Shown: positions 32,946 to 42,486 of the stretch, one piece after another | Layout of the letters: the number at the start of each line of letters is the position of its first letter | Numbering within the stretch: position 1 is the stretch's first letter | DNA from: Desulfonauticus sp. | GTDB taxonomy: Bacteria > Desulfobacterota > Desulfovibrionia > Desulfovibrionales > Desulfonatronovibrionaceae | NCBI GenBank assembly: GCA_030950395.1 | Contig: JAUZRP010000050.1 | Coordinates: 1-64,000 of the forward strand | Reading direction: 5' to 3' | Length of the DNA: 64,000 nt | Made by a program: the position numbers and the translations under genes | The notes under the pieces: generated by a model | The model's database searches: none | The model's input: the letters and a program-made list of their open reading frames with translations, nothing else | Told to the model about the DNA's origin: nothing

Positions 32946-33923
32946 TGGTCCCAGCGGTAGTTTGCCTGGAAGTTGAATTTTTAGGTGTTCGTATGCCTTA
33001 GGGGTGGCCATTCTGCCTCTTGGAGTTCTTTTTATAAGCCCGGCCTGAATAAGAAAAGGTTCGTATATTTCCTCTATGGTTCTGACCTCCTCAGAAATAG
33101 CAGCGGCAATGGTTTTTATGCCCACAGGGCCACCACCATATTTTAAAATAATACATTCCAGAATTTTTCTATCCATTATGTCCAGTCCCATTTCATCCAC
33201 GTCCATTAGATCAAGGGATTGGCGAGCAATTTCCAGAGTAATTAAGTTAACCCCCTCTACATTGGCAAAGTCTCTAACTCTCCGAAGCAATCTATTGGCA
33301 ATGCGCGGAGTGCCTCTGGATCTGCGCCCTATTTCCAGGGCCGCCTGTGGGTCAATTTTGACCTGTAAAATTTTGGCGGCTCGCAGCACTATTTGGGCCA
33401 ACTCTTCGGGGCTATAGAAGTTCAGGCGGCAAATAACTCCAAATCTGTCCCTTAACGGCGACGTTAGAAGACCTAATCTGGTGGTAGCTCCTACCAGAGT
33501 AAAGGGTTGCAAATCTATTTTAACGGTTCTAGCTCCAGGTCCCTGACCTATAATTAAATCCAGTTTAAAGTCTTCCATGCCAGGATAAAGCACTTCTTCT
33601 ACTGCAGGATGAAGCCTGTGAATTTCATCTATAAAAAGTATATCATTTCTGTTCAAACTGGTTAAAATAGCTGCCAAATCCCCACTTCGCTCCAAAACAG
33701 GCCCAGAAGTAGAGACAATATTCACTCCCAGCTCTTTGGCCATAATATAAGCTAAGGTTGTTTTGCCAAGACCAGGATTTCCATATAACAGGGTGTGGTC
33801 CAGAGGTTGCTTTCTAGACTTTGCCGCTTGGATATATACCCTGAGATTATTACAAACATCTTTTTGGCCGATAAATTGATCCAAAGACTGAGGACGAATG
33901 TGGTCTTCTATTGGGACGTTCAT
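32943..33923 (-). CDS. ruvB: Holliday junction branch migration helicase RuvB
   Basis: RuvB is the hexameric AAA+ motor that drives branch migration with RuvA. The 326-residue protein shows [11 protein letters not shown] at the start, Walker [12 protein letters not shown], Walker [11 protein letters not shown], sensor 1 LVGATTRLG, the Arg finger region SPLRDRFG and the C-terminal winged helix with [14 protein letters not shown] and RTPRGRMAT. Its ATG overlaps the ruvA stop by 4 bases, so the genes are coupled. Confidence 0.97.
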   Translation of the reverse strand: MNVPIEDHIRPQSLDQFIGQKDVCNNLRVYIQAAKSRKQPLDHTLLYGNPGLGKTTLAYIMAKELGVNIVSTSGPVLERSGDLAAILTSLNRNDILFIDEIHRLHPAVEEVLYPGMEDFKLDLIIGQGPGARTVKIDLQPFTLVGATTRLGLLTSPLRDRFGVICRLNFYSPEELAQIVLRAAKILQVKIDPQAALEIGRRSRGTPRIANRLLRRVRDFANVEGVNLITLEIARQSLDLMDVDEMGLDIMDRKILECIILKYGGGPVGIKTIAAAISEEVRTIEEIYEPFLIQAGLIKRTPRGRMATPKAYEHLKIQLPGKLPLGP

Positions 33924-34513
33924 TGAGTTTTCACTTTTTGCCTGAGTACTTCTCTAATGAGCATAGAGACATCGCACTCAGGTTCTTTTTGGATAATTTC
34001 TGTTAATAAGGGTTCAACTTCAGCCGAAGCATAGCCCAAATTTTTTAAAGCTTCTAAAGCATCTTGGACAACGGAGTTGTTGCCCGTGTTTTTTACTTCG
34101 CTGCTGCTGGGGATTTTTAATTTATCTTTTAAGTCTAACAAGATTTTTTTTGCAGTTTTTGTTCCTATGCCAGGAACTGTAGCTAATAGGGATGCATCCT
34201 CTTGCGTCACTATTTGTTGCAATTTATCAGGACCAAAGACGTCTAAAATAGCTAGAGCCAATTTGGGCCCAACTTTAGGAATAGTAAGCAAAACAGAAAA
34301 GGTATTCCTTTGCGCCCAAGACAAAAAACCATACAAGTCTAATACGTCTTCTCTCACTACAGTATAAGTATATAACTCCACTTCCTGGCCTGTTTGCAAT
34401 TGGGATGACAACCGCGCCGGCAAAAACACCTCGTAACCTACTCCAGCTGCAGTGGTTAGCACCAGACCGTGTTCTGTAAAAAAAAGAATTTGTCCTTTTA
34501 AATAAGCAATCAT
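33920..34513 (-). CDS. ruvA: Holliday junction DNA helicase subunit RuvA
   Basis: RuvA (197 residues) binds the four-way junction as a tetramer and recruits RuvB. Visible are the OB-fold start ([20 protein letters not shown]), the two helix-hairpin-helix motifs ([15 protein letters not shown] and [22 protein letters not shown]), and the C-terminal RuvB-binding three-helix domain ([20 protein letters not shown]). It lies 9 bp after ruvC and overlaps ruvB. Confidence 0.96.
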   Translation of the reverse strand: MIAYLKGQILFFTEHGLVLTTAAGVGYEVFLPARLSSQLQTGQEVELYTYTVVREDVLDLYGFLSWAQRNTFSVLLTIPKVGPKLALAILDVFGPDKLQQIVTQEDASLLATVPGIGTKTAKKILLDLKDKLKIPSSSEVKNTGNNSVVQDALEALKNLGYASAEVEPLLTEIIQKEPECDVSMLIREVLRQKVKTQ

Positions 34514-34522
34514 AAATACAAC

Positions 34523-35017
34523 TTAGACCTTTCTACCTACATAAGAGCAAAAACGAGCAGCATTGAGATGAGCTATAGCCACAGCCAAGGCGTCACTAAC
34601 GTCAAGGGGCCAGCTTTCTTTACATCCCAATAATTGTTGCACCATAAAAGCCACTTGTTTTTTATCCGCTCTTCCTGCCCCTACTATGCTTTGTTTTACT
34701 TTTGTAGGCTCATAAGAAAAAATGGGCAATTGCTTCCAGGCACAAGCAGCCAGAGCGGCTCCTCTGGCCTGACCTAATTTCAAAGCAGCTCTGGCATTTT
34801 TGGCCAAAAAAACGTCTTCTATTGCCACTACCTGGGGCCTATATTGGTCTATTATGTCTATTAAATGGGAAAAGATAAATCCCATTTTTTGTCCCAGATC
34901 CAAAGTGGTTGGTAAGTAAATAGCTTTGCCCAGCACCAATTTTAGATGTTGGTTGTGCTCCTCTACCAGGCCCACTCCCATGCATCTCGAACCAGGATCT
35001 AACCCTAAAACGCGCAT
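34523..35017 (-). CDS. ruvC: crossover junction endodeoxyribonuclease RuvC
   Basis: RuvC (164 residues) resolves Holliday junctions. The RNase H-like fold shows its four acidic residues in context: LGLDPGSR at the start, VVAIEDVF, and the C-terminal pair in PLDVSDALAVAIAHL. The middle segment KQSIVGAGRADKKQVAFMV is also typical. It starts one base after yebC and forms the usual yebC-ruvC-ruvA-ruvB order. Confidence 0.96.
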   Translation of the reverse strand: MRVLGLDPGSRCMGVGLVEEHNQHLKLVLGKAIYLPTTLDLGQKMGFIFSHLIDIIDQYRPQVVAIEDVFLAKNARAALKLGQARGAALAACAWKQLPIFSYEPTKVKQSIVGAGRADKKQVAFMVQQLLGCKESWPLDVSDALAVAIAHLNAARFCSYVGRKV

Positions 35018-35018
35018 T

Positions 35019-35765
35019 TTAAGCCAATTCTTTTAATAGGTTTTCTGGCAATTCAAAATTGGCATACACGTTTTGCACGTCGTCGTGATCGTCCAGGGCA
35101 TCGTATAATTTTAATAATTTTTGTCCTGTTTCTACATCTACTTCCACAGTATTTTGAGGCAACATAGTAATTTGTGCCTCTATGTATTTTACCCCTTGTT
35201 CGTCAAAATATTTTTTTACCTGAGCAAAATCTTTGGGATCACACTTAACCTGCCAGACTTCACCGTCATCAGCCACGTCTTCAATGCCTGCTTCCAAACC
35301 TATTTCCAAAAGTTCTTCTTCCGAATACTTTTCTTTTTCAAAAGAGAATACCCCTTTTTTCTCAAACATCCAGGCCACACAACCAGATTCCCCCATAGAG
35401 CCTCCATGTTTGGACAAAATATGACGGATTTCTGCAACTGTACGATTCTTATTGTCAGTCGCCGCTTCAATTAACATTGCCACTCCACCAGGTCCATATC
35501 CTTCGTAAATCACCTCTTCTATATTATCTCCTGCGAGCTCGCCTGTTCCCTTTTTTATGGCTGTTTCTATCTTGTCCTTAGGCAAATTGACGCTTTTAGC
35601 GGCTTCAATGGCTGCTTTGAGCCTTGGATTGGTATCAGGATTACCACCACCAGATTTAGCTGCCAGCACAATTTCTTTGGTCACTTTGGTAAAAATTTTA
35701 CTTTTTTTGGCATCTTGTCTGCTTTTACGGTGTTGGATGTTGTGCCACTTACTATGACCTGCCAT
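35019..35765 (-). CDS. YebC/PmpR family protein
   Basis: This 248-residue protein starts with the family hallmark [19 protein letters not shown] and continues with [22 protein letters not shown]-type sequence, [21 protein letters not shown] and [10 protein letters not shown]. YebC-type proteins were called transcription regulators; recent work points to relief of ribosome stalling at proline runs. The AGGAGG before the ATG is a good ribosome site. It lies in the rlmE-yebC-ruvCAB run. Confidence 0.95.
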   Translation of the reverse strand: MAGHSKWHNIQHRKSRQDAKKSKIFTKVTKEIVLAAKSGGGNPDTNPRLKAAIEAAKSVNLPKDKIETAIKKGTGELAGDNIEEVIYEGYGPGGVAMLIEAATDNKNRTVAEIRHILSKHGGSMGESGCVAWMFEKKGVFSFEKEKYSEEELLEIGLEAGIEDVADDGEVWQVKCDPKDFAQVKKYFDEQGVKYIEAQITMLPQNTVEVDVETGQKLLKLYDALDDHDDVQNVYANFELPENLLKELA

Positions 35766-35788
35766 ATATGTCCTCCTGCTTTTAAAGA

Positions 35789-36376
35789 TTACTTTTTTCT
35801 CAAACCCACTAAAAATGTCTCTTTGCTTTCCTGACGAGAGCTTTTGGGTTTAAATTGTTTAACCTGTTGAAATACCTGTCTAAGCTCTTGTTGTAAACTG
35901 GAAACATCAGGGCCTGTAAAAATCTTAACCACAAAATGACCGCCCTTTTTTAACCATTTTTGAGCTACAAAAAAAGCCTCCTGGGCCAGCTCGTAGGATC
36001 TGGCCTGATCTGCAAATTTTACTCCAGTGGTTTTGGGAGCCATGTCACTTAAAACCAGATCAAAAGGAGCCACCTGTTCAAGATAAGCCGTTATTTCTGG
36101 ATCAGGATCAAACACGTCTCCCTGAAAGGTAACCACCCACTTAGGTAAGGCAATTTCAATGGGTTTCAAGTCTATAGCTACTAGTTGACCTCTCGGACCG
36201 ATTTTTTTACTGCAAAATAACGTCCACGAACCAGGAGCTGCTCCTAGATCCAAAACCTTTTGGCCTGTTTTTAAAATTTTAAACTTATTGTTAATCTCTT
36301 GAAGTTTATAAACAGACCTGGCAGGATAATTTTCTTGTTTGGCCTTTTTAAAATAATAATCTTGATATTGTTTCAT
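35789..36376 (-). CDS. rlmE: 23S rRNA 2'-O-methyltransferase RlmE (RrmJ/FtsJ)
   Basis: RlmE methylates the 2'-O of U2552 in 23S rRNA. The sequence has [20 protein letters not shown], the SAM motif [14 protein letters not shown], the catalytic Asp in [13 protein letters not shown] and the Lys in [11 protein letters not shown] (K-D-K-E set). I use ATG 36376 ([13 protein letters not shown], 195 residues), the usual family beginning; an ATG at 36418 would add 14 unconserved residues. Neither start has a strong ribosome site. It is divergent from the CgeB-like gene. Confidence 0.93.
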   Translation of the reverse strand: MKQYQDYYFKKAKQENYPARSVYKLQEINNKFKILKTGQKVLDLGAAPGSWTLFCSKKIGPRGQLVAIDLKPIEIALPKWVVTFQGDVFDPDPEITAYLEQVAPFDLVLSDMAPKTTGVKFADQARSYELAQEAFFVAQKWLKKGGHFVVKIFTGPDVSSLQQELRQVFQQVKQFKPKSSRQESKETFLVGLRKK

Positions 36377-36503
36377 CTTGTTTTCTTGAACTTTGTATGA
36401 CCTAACTGCAAGACACATTACGTGCCAAAGTAAAAATTACTGTGGACGTTGATTACCATAATTTTCCCTGCCCCCACAAGGCAGGCAAACAAAGTCATTG
36501 GCA

Positions 36504-37946
36504 ATGCGTATAAACCAGAAGAGTTTAAAAGTAAAAACCGAAACAGGTCAAGAAAAGACTCTAGGAAAAGGGCAGATATTTTTCAAGAAATTAAAGCCCG
36601 GGGAAAATCTATTGCTTCTGGGGCTAGGTCCTAATGTGGAGCTCTGGCAACAATTTGCAAAGAATAGAAAGGTCTTTTTAGTAGAGCATCCAGAGATTTT
36701 AGCGAAAATTAGCTTGCCTGAACACTTTTTATTACTAAACCCCAAAGACATAACCGATACCCTGATACAACAAGCTAACGTTTGGGCCTATGTGCCTTCT
36801 CTACGTTATTTTCCTACCTTCTGGTCTGATATTTTGGCCAAAGTTTATGCTCCCTTAGATGCCGCTAGCACAAGAAAAATCTGGCTATTTATGCCCAAAA
36901 CCAGTCTTTTAAACTTAGAACTTATCCTGGCAGCCAGACGCTTAAACATGACCGCAGAAATAAAACAGTTTGCCGAGCCAAAAGATCTGCAACAAGCCTT
37001 ATCCCAAGAAAGACCCTGCCTGGTTATCTCTATCAACGGACATATATTAGATCCTTTTGGCGTGTTCCAGGCTATTTTGGAAAAAGCAGGCGTACCTCTT
37101 GTCCTATGGCTAATAGACAATCCATGGCACGTTTTAAGCAAATTTAAAGGAAATTTTATTCAAAAATTCTATTTTTTTGTAACTGATGAATTTTTTGTAC
37201 CTTTACTCAAGCAAAAGGGCTTAAAAAAAACTTTCTACTTACCCCTGGCCACAGAGCCTCTAATTTTTCGGGAGGCAAAATTGCGCGAGCAATGGGCAAG
37301 TGAAATTACGTTTGTGGGAAGATTAAGCTTTCCCAACAAAAAAAAATATTTTGCAGGAGCACAGCCAGATAAAACAATACTTGACCAGGGGAAAAAACTT
37401 GTAGAACAAGGGAACAGAGCAGATTATGCCTGGGCACTCAAACAAGCCCCCCACATCTCTCACAGAAATCTAGGGCTAACTCTAGATAATCTAAACACCT
37501 TATATCGCAAACGTGTTTTAAAACATATTTCCCAAAATTTTTATCTAAAAATTATAGGTGGAGAAGAATGGAAAAATGTTTTACCCGAAGTAGAGGTGTT
37601 GCCTGCAGTAGATTATTACACCCAATTAAAACACGTTTATGCCAGCTCTAATTATATTTTAAACTTGACCAGCTTTTTCTTACCCTTTAGCCTAAACCAA
37701 CGCCATTTTGACGTCTGGATAAGTAATGGTTTTTTGCTCACAGACTTTACTCCAGGTCTAAAACTTTTTTCTTCTGAAGCTGTTTCTTATGTTTCATTTA
37801 CCAACTATACCAAACTAATGGCAAAGATAAAACGATTAGAGCAGGACAACACCCTAAAAAGGGACCTGCAAAATTATTTTAAAACAGAAATTTTACAAAA
37901 ACATACCTACGTTCAACGCTTAGAATTTGTAATTGGTAATTTGTAA
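36504..37946 (+). CDS. CgeB-like glycosyltransferase family protein
   Basis: This 480-residue protein resembles CgeB/DUF3880-type glycosyltransferases: an N-terminal Rossmann-like region, a central VLWLIDNPWHV and FYFFVTDEFFVPLLKQKG-type strand-helix pattern, LPLATEP, EITFVGRL, and a C-terminal GT-B-like part with NFYLKIIGGEEW, YASSNYILNLTSF and NQRHFDVWISNGFLLTDF. It likely glycosylates a protein or envelope component. The start may be ATG 36504 or TTG 36498; neither has a good ribosome site. The last five residues (VIGNL) and the stop lie inside a heptamer repeat tract. A phosphodiesterase-like gene follows 45 bp downstream. Confidence 0.75.
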   Translation: MRINQKSLKVKTETGQEKTLGKGQIFFKKLKPGENLLLLGLGPNVELWQQFAKNRKVFLVEHPEILAKISLPEHFLLLNPKDITDTLIQQANVWAYVPSLRYFPTFWSDILAKVYAPLDAASTRKIWLFMPKTSLLNLELILAARRLNMTAEIKQFAEPKDLQQALSQERPCLVISINGHILDPFGVFQAILEKAGVPLVLWLIDNPWHVLSKFKGNFIQKFYFFVTDEFFVPLLKQKGLKKTFYLPLATEPLIFREAKLREQWASEITFVGRLSFPNKKKYFAGAQPDKTILDQGKKLVEQGNRADYAWALKQAPHISHRNLGLTLDNLNTLYRKRVLKHISQNFYLKIIGGEEWKNVLPEVEVLPAVDYYTQLKHVYASSNYILNLTSFFLPFSLNQRHFDVWISNGFLLTDFTPGLKLFSSEAVSYVSFTNYTKLMAKIKRLEQDNTLKRDLQNYFKTEILQKHTYVQRLEFVIGNL

Positions 37947-37971
37947 TTGGTTGTTGGTGGTTGGCAATTTG
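37930..37971 (+). repeat. 7-bp tandem repeat tract covering the end of the CgeB-like gene
   Basis: The plus strand reads TAATTGG, TAATTTG, TAATTGG, TTGTTGG, TGGTTGG, CAATTTG from 37930. The first two units are translated out of their TAA frame as VIGNL, and the third unit provides the stop TAA at 37944-37946. The tract therefore reaches into the coding sequence. Confidence 0.7.
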
Positions 37972-37991
37972 AATAAGGTTATAAAGCGACT

Positions 37992-39278
37992 ATGCAACGT
38001 AATTGTATCCCAAGAAAAAATCGCTTAAAAACTCTAGTTATTGGTTTGGATGGTTTGTCTTATAGTCTGGCTTGTTCCCTGGCTGAAGCAGGTGTTTTAC
38101 GTTCTTTGCGCCCTTTTTTAGACTCAAACAAAGCCAAAGCTATCACCTCTGAAATCCCTTATTTATCTCCAGTAAACTGGACATCCTTTTACACGGCTAC
38201 TGGCCCAGAAAAACACGGTGTATTTGGTTTTACTGAATTTTGTTTTAAGCAAAAAGAAATATTTTTTTCTGATTTTTCTAAAGTTCAAAAAGAACCTCTT
38301 TTTGGGCCAAACCGAGCCCAAAATACTTATTTTAAAATCATCAACCTGCCCCATACCTATCCTGCAGGGCCTATATCTGGCCAACTCATCTCTGGCTTTT
38401 TATCTTTGGATCTAAAGAAAGCTATTTATCCGCCACCTCTTTATTCTATTTTACACGCCAAAGGATATGTACTTGAGGCAAACACCATTAAAGCCTTTGC
38501 CAATCCCAAAGCCATCTTTTCTGAATTACGAAAAACCCTTTTGGCCAGAAGATTGGCCTTTGACTTGCTGTGGCCTGACTTAATCTGGGATGTTTTTATT
38601 TTCGTGCTTACAGAACCTGACAGACTGTTTCACTTTTGCTTTGATGCACTTATGGAGCCAAAGCACCCTCTTCACCAAAAAACAGTAAACCTAATTCAAG
38701 ACCTGGACAAACTGGTGACCAGGGTACTAGAATGTTTTAGGAAACTTCCTGAGCCCAAACGCCTTATTTTTCTTGCCGATCATGGCTTTACCAAGTTACA
38801 CATAGAGGTTGATTTAAATGCCTATTTCAGACAAATAGGTATTTTACAACAAAAATATCTATTTACAGACCCAGATTTGCGCGGTTTAACTCCAAAGACC
38901 CAGGCCTTTGCTCTGGACGCAGGAAAAATTTATCTTTATCCTTTTTGCCCTGAGGCCAAAAAATTAGCTAAGCAAAAACTGGGAGAAAAAATTAAACAAT
39001 GGCTTTTAGCGCTTCGATATAAACAAAAACAGGTTATTGCCCGGGTATTTTGGCATTACGAACTTTATCCTGAGGCTAAATTTAGCCATGTGCCTGATCT
39101 AATCTGTGTGCCTAATCCTGGTTTTGACCTAAAAGGCAAATTTGATCGCAAGAATGTGTTTGAAAAGTACACAAGGACAGGTGCGCATTTAGAAAAAGAC
39201 GTGCTTTTTTTTGACTCCTTTGGGAGTCAAGTCAAAAGAGTACGAGACGTCGGAAAATTAATAGAAGAGGTATTATGA
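37992..39278 (+). CDS. alkaline phosphatase superfamily/type I phosphodiesterase-like protein
   Basis: This 428-residue protein fits the phosphodiesterase/nucleotide pyrophosphatase branch of the alkaline phosphatase superfamily. LVIGLDGLSYSLA gives the first metal-binding Asp, PVNWTSFYTATGPEKHGVFGF holds the nucleophile Thr/Ser region and the GxxPxxHG-like turn, and LIFLADHGFTKLH the DHG motif. No signal peptide is seen, so it acts in the cytoplasm unless exported differently. The substrate is unknown. The stop TGA overlaps the ATG of the helicase gene (ATGA), so the two are coupled. Confidence 0.8.
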   Translation: MQRNCIPRKNRLKTLVIGLDGLSYSLACSLAEAGVLRSLRPFLDSNKAKAITSEIPYLSPVNWTSFYTATGPEKHGVFGFTEFCFKQKEIFFSDFSKVQKEPLFGPNRAQNTYFKIINLPHTYPAGPISGQLISGFLSLDLKKAIYPPPLYSILHAKGYVLEANTIKAFANPKAIFSELRKTLLARRLAFDLLWPDLIWDVFIFVLTEPDRLFHFCFDALMEPKHPLHQKTVNLIQDLDKLVTRVLECFRKLPEPKRLIFLADHGFTKLHIEVDLNAYFRQIGILQQKYLFTDPDLRGLTPKTQAFALDAGKIYLYPFCPEAKKLAKQKLGEKIKQWLLALRYKQKQVIARVFWHYELYPEAKFSHVPDLICVPNPGFDLKGKFDRKNVFEKYTRTGAHLEKDVLFFDSFGSQVKRVRDVGKLIEEVL

Positions 39279-41377
39279 AAGTTAACTACGAACAGGAATT
39301 AAATCCAGCTCAGCTAAAGGCAGTAACTCACACCCACGGTCCCCTTTTGGTAATTGCTGGGGCTGGAAGTGGCAAGACCAGAACTATTGTCTATCGTTTG
39401 GCTTATCTGGTAGAAAAGGGAGTTTTTCCTGCAGAAATATTGCTTTTAACCTTTACTCGCAAGGCTGCTTCTGAAATGCTTTTTCGGGCCGAAAACATCT
39501 TAGAGCAACAAATACACGGTCTTAATGGCGGGACATTTCACAGTTTTGCCTGCACTATGTTAAAAAAATTTAGTTTAAATCTGGGCTGGGAGGAAGGGTT
39601 TTCGGTCATAGATCAGTCCGATGCAACAGACATAATAAGACAGGCAAAATACAACCTAAACTTACACAAAGACAAAACTTTTCCCAAACCCCATACCATC
39701 TACGACCTAATATCTCGCTCCAGAAATAAAGAATTGTCTTTGGAACAAACCATTGTAAATCAATCTTATCATCTTTTAACCTTTTTAGAAGATATTGAGA
39801 AAATAGCTGATTATTACAAAAAATTTAAAGCCAAACACTTTTTGTTGGATTACGACGATCTGTTATTCTTTTTTGAACAATTGCTTCAACAAGACCAAAA
39901 CGTACGCTCATTTTTGCAACAACGCTTTTCTTTTATCATGGTAGATGAATTTCAAGATACCAATAAAGTGCAGGGCAGAATTGTTCAGCTTCTGGCAGGA
40001 CCATCTGCCAATATCATGGCTGTGGGAGATGATGCCCAATCCATTTATGCCTTTCGAGGAGCCAGTGTAGAAAATATTTTAAACTTTCCACAAACTTTTC
40101 CGGGCACAACCATTGTCAAACTGGAGCAAAACTATCGCTCTACTCAACCTATTTTATCTTTTACCAATCATATCCTCTCTCTGGCTCAGGAAAAATATCC
40201 CAAAAAACTATTTTCGGAAAATATCCAGGGACCCAAACCAGAACTTTTTTATACCAAAAGCGATCTTAGTCAGGCCCAACTGGTAGTAAAAAAAATCCAG
40301 GAACTATCTCTTAGCTATCCTTATCACGAAATAGCCGTGCTGTTTCGAGCAGGATATCAATCCTATGCTCTAGAAATGGAACTTGGTAAAATTGGAATAA
40401 AGTTTCAAAAATTTGGAGGACAAAAATTTTCTGAAGCAGCTCATATTAAAGACATTATTGCCTTCTTAAGACTGGTTACCAATCCTTGTGACGTGCTGGC
40501 CTGGACCAGAGCTCTGGGCAACATAAAAGGAGTGGGACCAAAAACCTGCCAAAAACTCTATCAATGTTTTTTTGAGGCCAATTTTTCCCTTCTGGACAGT
40601 CTGTGTGCCAAAAATCAAGAATTAAAAACAATGTTACAACAATTAGATAGCCTCAGACAAAAAAAACTAGCCCCTCAAGATCTACTTGAAGAAGTCATTA
40701 AAATTTACACTCCTATAATGGAAGAAAAATTCGTAGATGACCTGCCCAAAAGAATGGCCGGCCTAGAACAACTTTTGCAAATAGCGTCTATCTATGACGA
40801 CGTAGAATTATTTTTGGCAGACCTAACATTAGAAACATCTCTGGAAGATAGAGAGGAATTAAAAGACAAACTCGTCCTTTCCACCATCCACTCGGCCAAA
40901 GGATTGGAATGGGACTGTGTATTGATCATTGACCTGGTAGAAGAGAGATTTCCCTCCAGACACGCCTTAATGGATCCAAAGTCTTTAGAAGAAGAAAGGC
41001 GTCTGCTTTATGTTGCCTGCACCAGAGCCAGAAAGTATCTGGGATTGTTCGTGCCAACCAATATCTACAACCGCTACCAGGGAAATTTTGAACCCCGTGC
41101 TCCAAGTCCTTTTATTAGAGAAGTGCCAGATGACCTGATCCAAAAATATCAAGAAGATCACTTTGGGACTCTACACCAAATAGACGTCCTCGGTCCCTCA
41201 AAGCCACCCAAAACAGGTCAACAAAAACACGATTTTACCTCCACAGGCAGTTATTGCTTGCATAAAATCTTTGGGCGGGGCAAGGTGATCGCCCACATTC
41301 CACCCAATAAGTATAAAATTCACTTTCCAGAACATGGCTTAAAAACAGTTTTGGCTGATTATCTGGAATTTGAATAA
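39275..41377 (+). CDS. UvrD/Rep/PcrA-type superfamily 1 helicase
   Basis: This 700-residue ATP-dependent 3'-5' DNA helicase has the SF1A motifs in order: Q motif LNPAQLKAV, Walker A AGAGSGKTRT, Ia LTFTRKAASEM, II FIMVDEFQDTN, III VGDDAQSIYAFRGA, IV VKLEQNYRS, V STIHSAKGLEWDCVLI and VI EEERRLLYVACTRA. The final SH3-like tail (HKIFGRGKVIAHIPPNKYKI) is the PcrA/UvrD-type Tudor domain that can bind RNA polymerase. It probably serves repair or transcription-replication conflict. Which paralogue (uvrD, pcrA, rep) cannot be decided. Confidence 0.92.
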   Translation: MKVNYEQELNPAQLKAVTHTHGPLLVIAGAGSGKTRTIVYRLAYLVEKGVFPAEILLLTFTRKAASEMLFRAENILEQQIHGLNGGTFHSFACTMLKKFSLNLGWEEGFSVIDQSDATDIIRQAKYNLNLHKDKTFPKPHTIYDLISRSRNKELSLEQTIVNQSYHLLTFLEDIEKIADYYKKFKAKHFLLDYDDLLFFFEQLLQQDQNVRSFLQQRFSFIMVDEFQDTNKVQGRIVQLLAGPSANIMAVGDDAQSIYAFRGASVENILNFPQTFPGTTIVKLEQNYRSTQPILSFTNHILSLAQEKYPKKLFSENIQGPKPELFYTKSDLSQAQLVVKKIQELSLSYPYHEIAVLFRAGYQSYALEMELGKIGIKFQKFGGQKFSEAAHIKDIIAFLRLVTNPCDVLAWTRALGNIKGVGPKTCQKLYQCFFEANFSLLDSLCAKNQELKTMLQQLDSLRQKKLAPQDLLEEVIKIYTPIMEEKFVDDLPKRMAGLEQLLQIASIYDDVELFLADLTLETSLEDREELKDKLVLSTIHSAKGLEWDCVLIIDLVEERFPSRHALMDPKSLEEERRLLYVACTRARKYLGLFVPTNIYNRYQGNFEPRAPSPFIREVPDDLIQKYQEDHFGTLHQIDVLGPSKPPKTGQQKHDFTSTGSYCLHKIFGRGKVIAHIPPNKYKIHFPEHGLKTVLADYLEFE

Positions 41378-41387
41378 AAATTAACCA

Positions 41388-41453
41388 CTAACGGAGACTA
41401 GATAGATGTCTGAATTGAAACGTTGGTCTCTATTGGTATCTGTGATACGTTAG
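41388..41453 (+). promoter_or_regulatory. possible folded RNA upstream of thiL
   Basis: In the gap before thiL, CTAACG (41388-41393) and CGTTAG (41448-41453) can form an outer stem. Inside are GAGAC (41394-41398) with GTCTC (41426-41430) and a small TATC-TGT-GATA hairpin at 41437-41447 that stacks on the outer stem. AGAC can alternatively pair with GTCT at 41408-41411. It does not have the TPP riboswitch motifs. It may be chance. Confidence 0.25.
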
Positions 41454-41486
41454 CTAATTGACAACAATTTTACGAATTACAAAATA

Positions 41487-42434
41487 ATGATGAATGAAGA
41501 CAGTTTTTTAGAAATAATAAATACATATTTTCAGCTGGATAGGGAGAAAAATAAACAAATTTTAGTGTCCAGAGGAGATGATTGTTGCCTTGTAGAAGCA
41601 GGCAAAATTGCTTTAAGCAGCGATCTCTTTTTGGAAGACGTGCACTTTTCTCGCAAATACTTTGGACCAAAGGACATAGGCTACAAAGCTCTAGCCGTAA
41701 ATCTAAGCGATCTGGCCGCGTGCGGAGCAAGTCCTTTGTTTTTTATGTTAAATCTTATCTGGCCAACTTCTCTCTCCCTCGATTATGCAAAATTAATGTT
41801 CCAATCTATGGCAGATTTGGCCTATGACCATCAACTCACACTCGTGGGTGGAGATTTGAGCCGAGGGGATAAGTTAGGCCTGTGTATCACCATTGCCGGT
41901 CAGATTGAAACAAACTTTGTTTTCAGACAACAGGCCAAACCAGGAGATCTTGTCTTTGTAGTCGGAAATATAGGACTTTCTAGAGTGGGTTTAGAAATAC
42001 TTGAAAAAAATAAAACCACATCTGATTTTCCCAAAAGCGTTTGGGCTCACTTGCGACCAACACCTCTGGTAAAAGCGGGTAAACTATTGGCCAGTTGGGT
42101 CAAATCCATGCTAGATGTTTCTGATGGGATTGCAAAAGACATCCAGAGATTGTTGCCTTCTGGACTTGGAGTAAAACTACGTCAACAATTGCCTTTAGAT
42201 GAAGAAATTTTTCGCTTTGCCCAGACAAACCAACTTGATCCGCTTTGTTTGGCCCTAGAGGGAGGAGAAGATTATGCCCTAATGGGGGTAATAGAACCCA
42301 ACACTTTTGAGCAAATAAAAACACTCGTCCCACAGGTGTGGATCTTGGGAGAAGTAATCGAGCAACAAGGCCTATTCTATAAAGACAAAAAGTTAGAGGT
42401 TATAGGGTTTGACCACTTTGCAAATGATTGCTAA
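41487..42434 (+). CDS. thiL: thiamine-monophosphate kinase ThiL
   Basis: ThiL phosphorylates thiamine monophosphate to the diphosphate cofactor. The 315-residue protein has the PurM-like ATP-binding features of the family: SRGDDCCLV, SSDLFLEDVHFSR, GYKALAVNLSDLAACGA, LVGGDLSRGD and the C-terminal MLDVSDGIAKDIQRLLP and ALEGGEDYALMG. Two adjacent ATGs (41487, 41490) could start it. No ribosome site is obvious. lepA follows 52 bp downstream. Confidence 0.93.
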   Translation: MMNEDSFLEIINTYFQLDREKNKQILVSRGDDCCLVEAGKIALSSDLFLEDVHFSRKYFGPKDIGYKALAVNLSDLAACGASPLFFMLNLIWPTSLSLDYAKLMFQSMADLAYDHQLTLVGGDLSRGDKLGLCITIAGQIETNFVFRQQAKPGDLVFVVGNIGLSRVGLEILEKNKTTSDFPKSVWAHLRPTPLVKAGKLLASWVKSMLDVSDGIAKDIQRLLPSGLGVKLRQQLPLDEEIFRFAQTNQLDPLCLALEGGEDYALMGVIEPNTFEQIKTLVPQVWILGEVIEQQGLFYKDKKLEVIGFDHFANDC

Positions 42435-42486
42435 TTAATAACGTTTAGGTTTTAAAATGATTATTCAGAGATAAAAGGATGATTTT

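Noticed and set aside
41378-41486. TPP riboswitch upstream of thiL
   Set aside because: The conserved CTGAGA and ACCTGA-type elements are absent.
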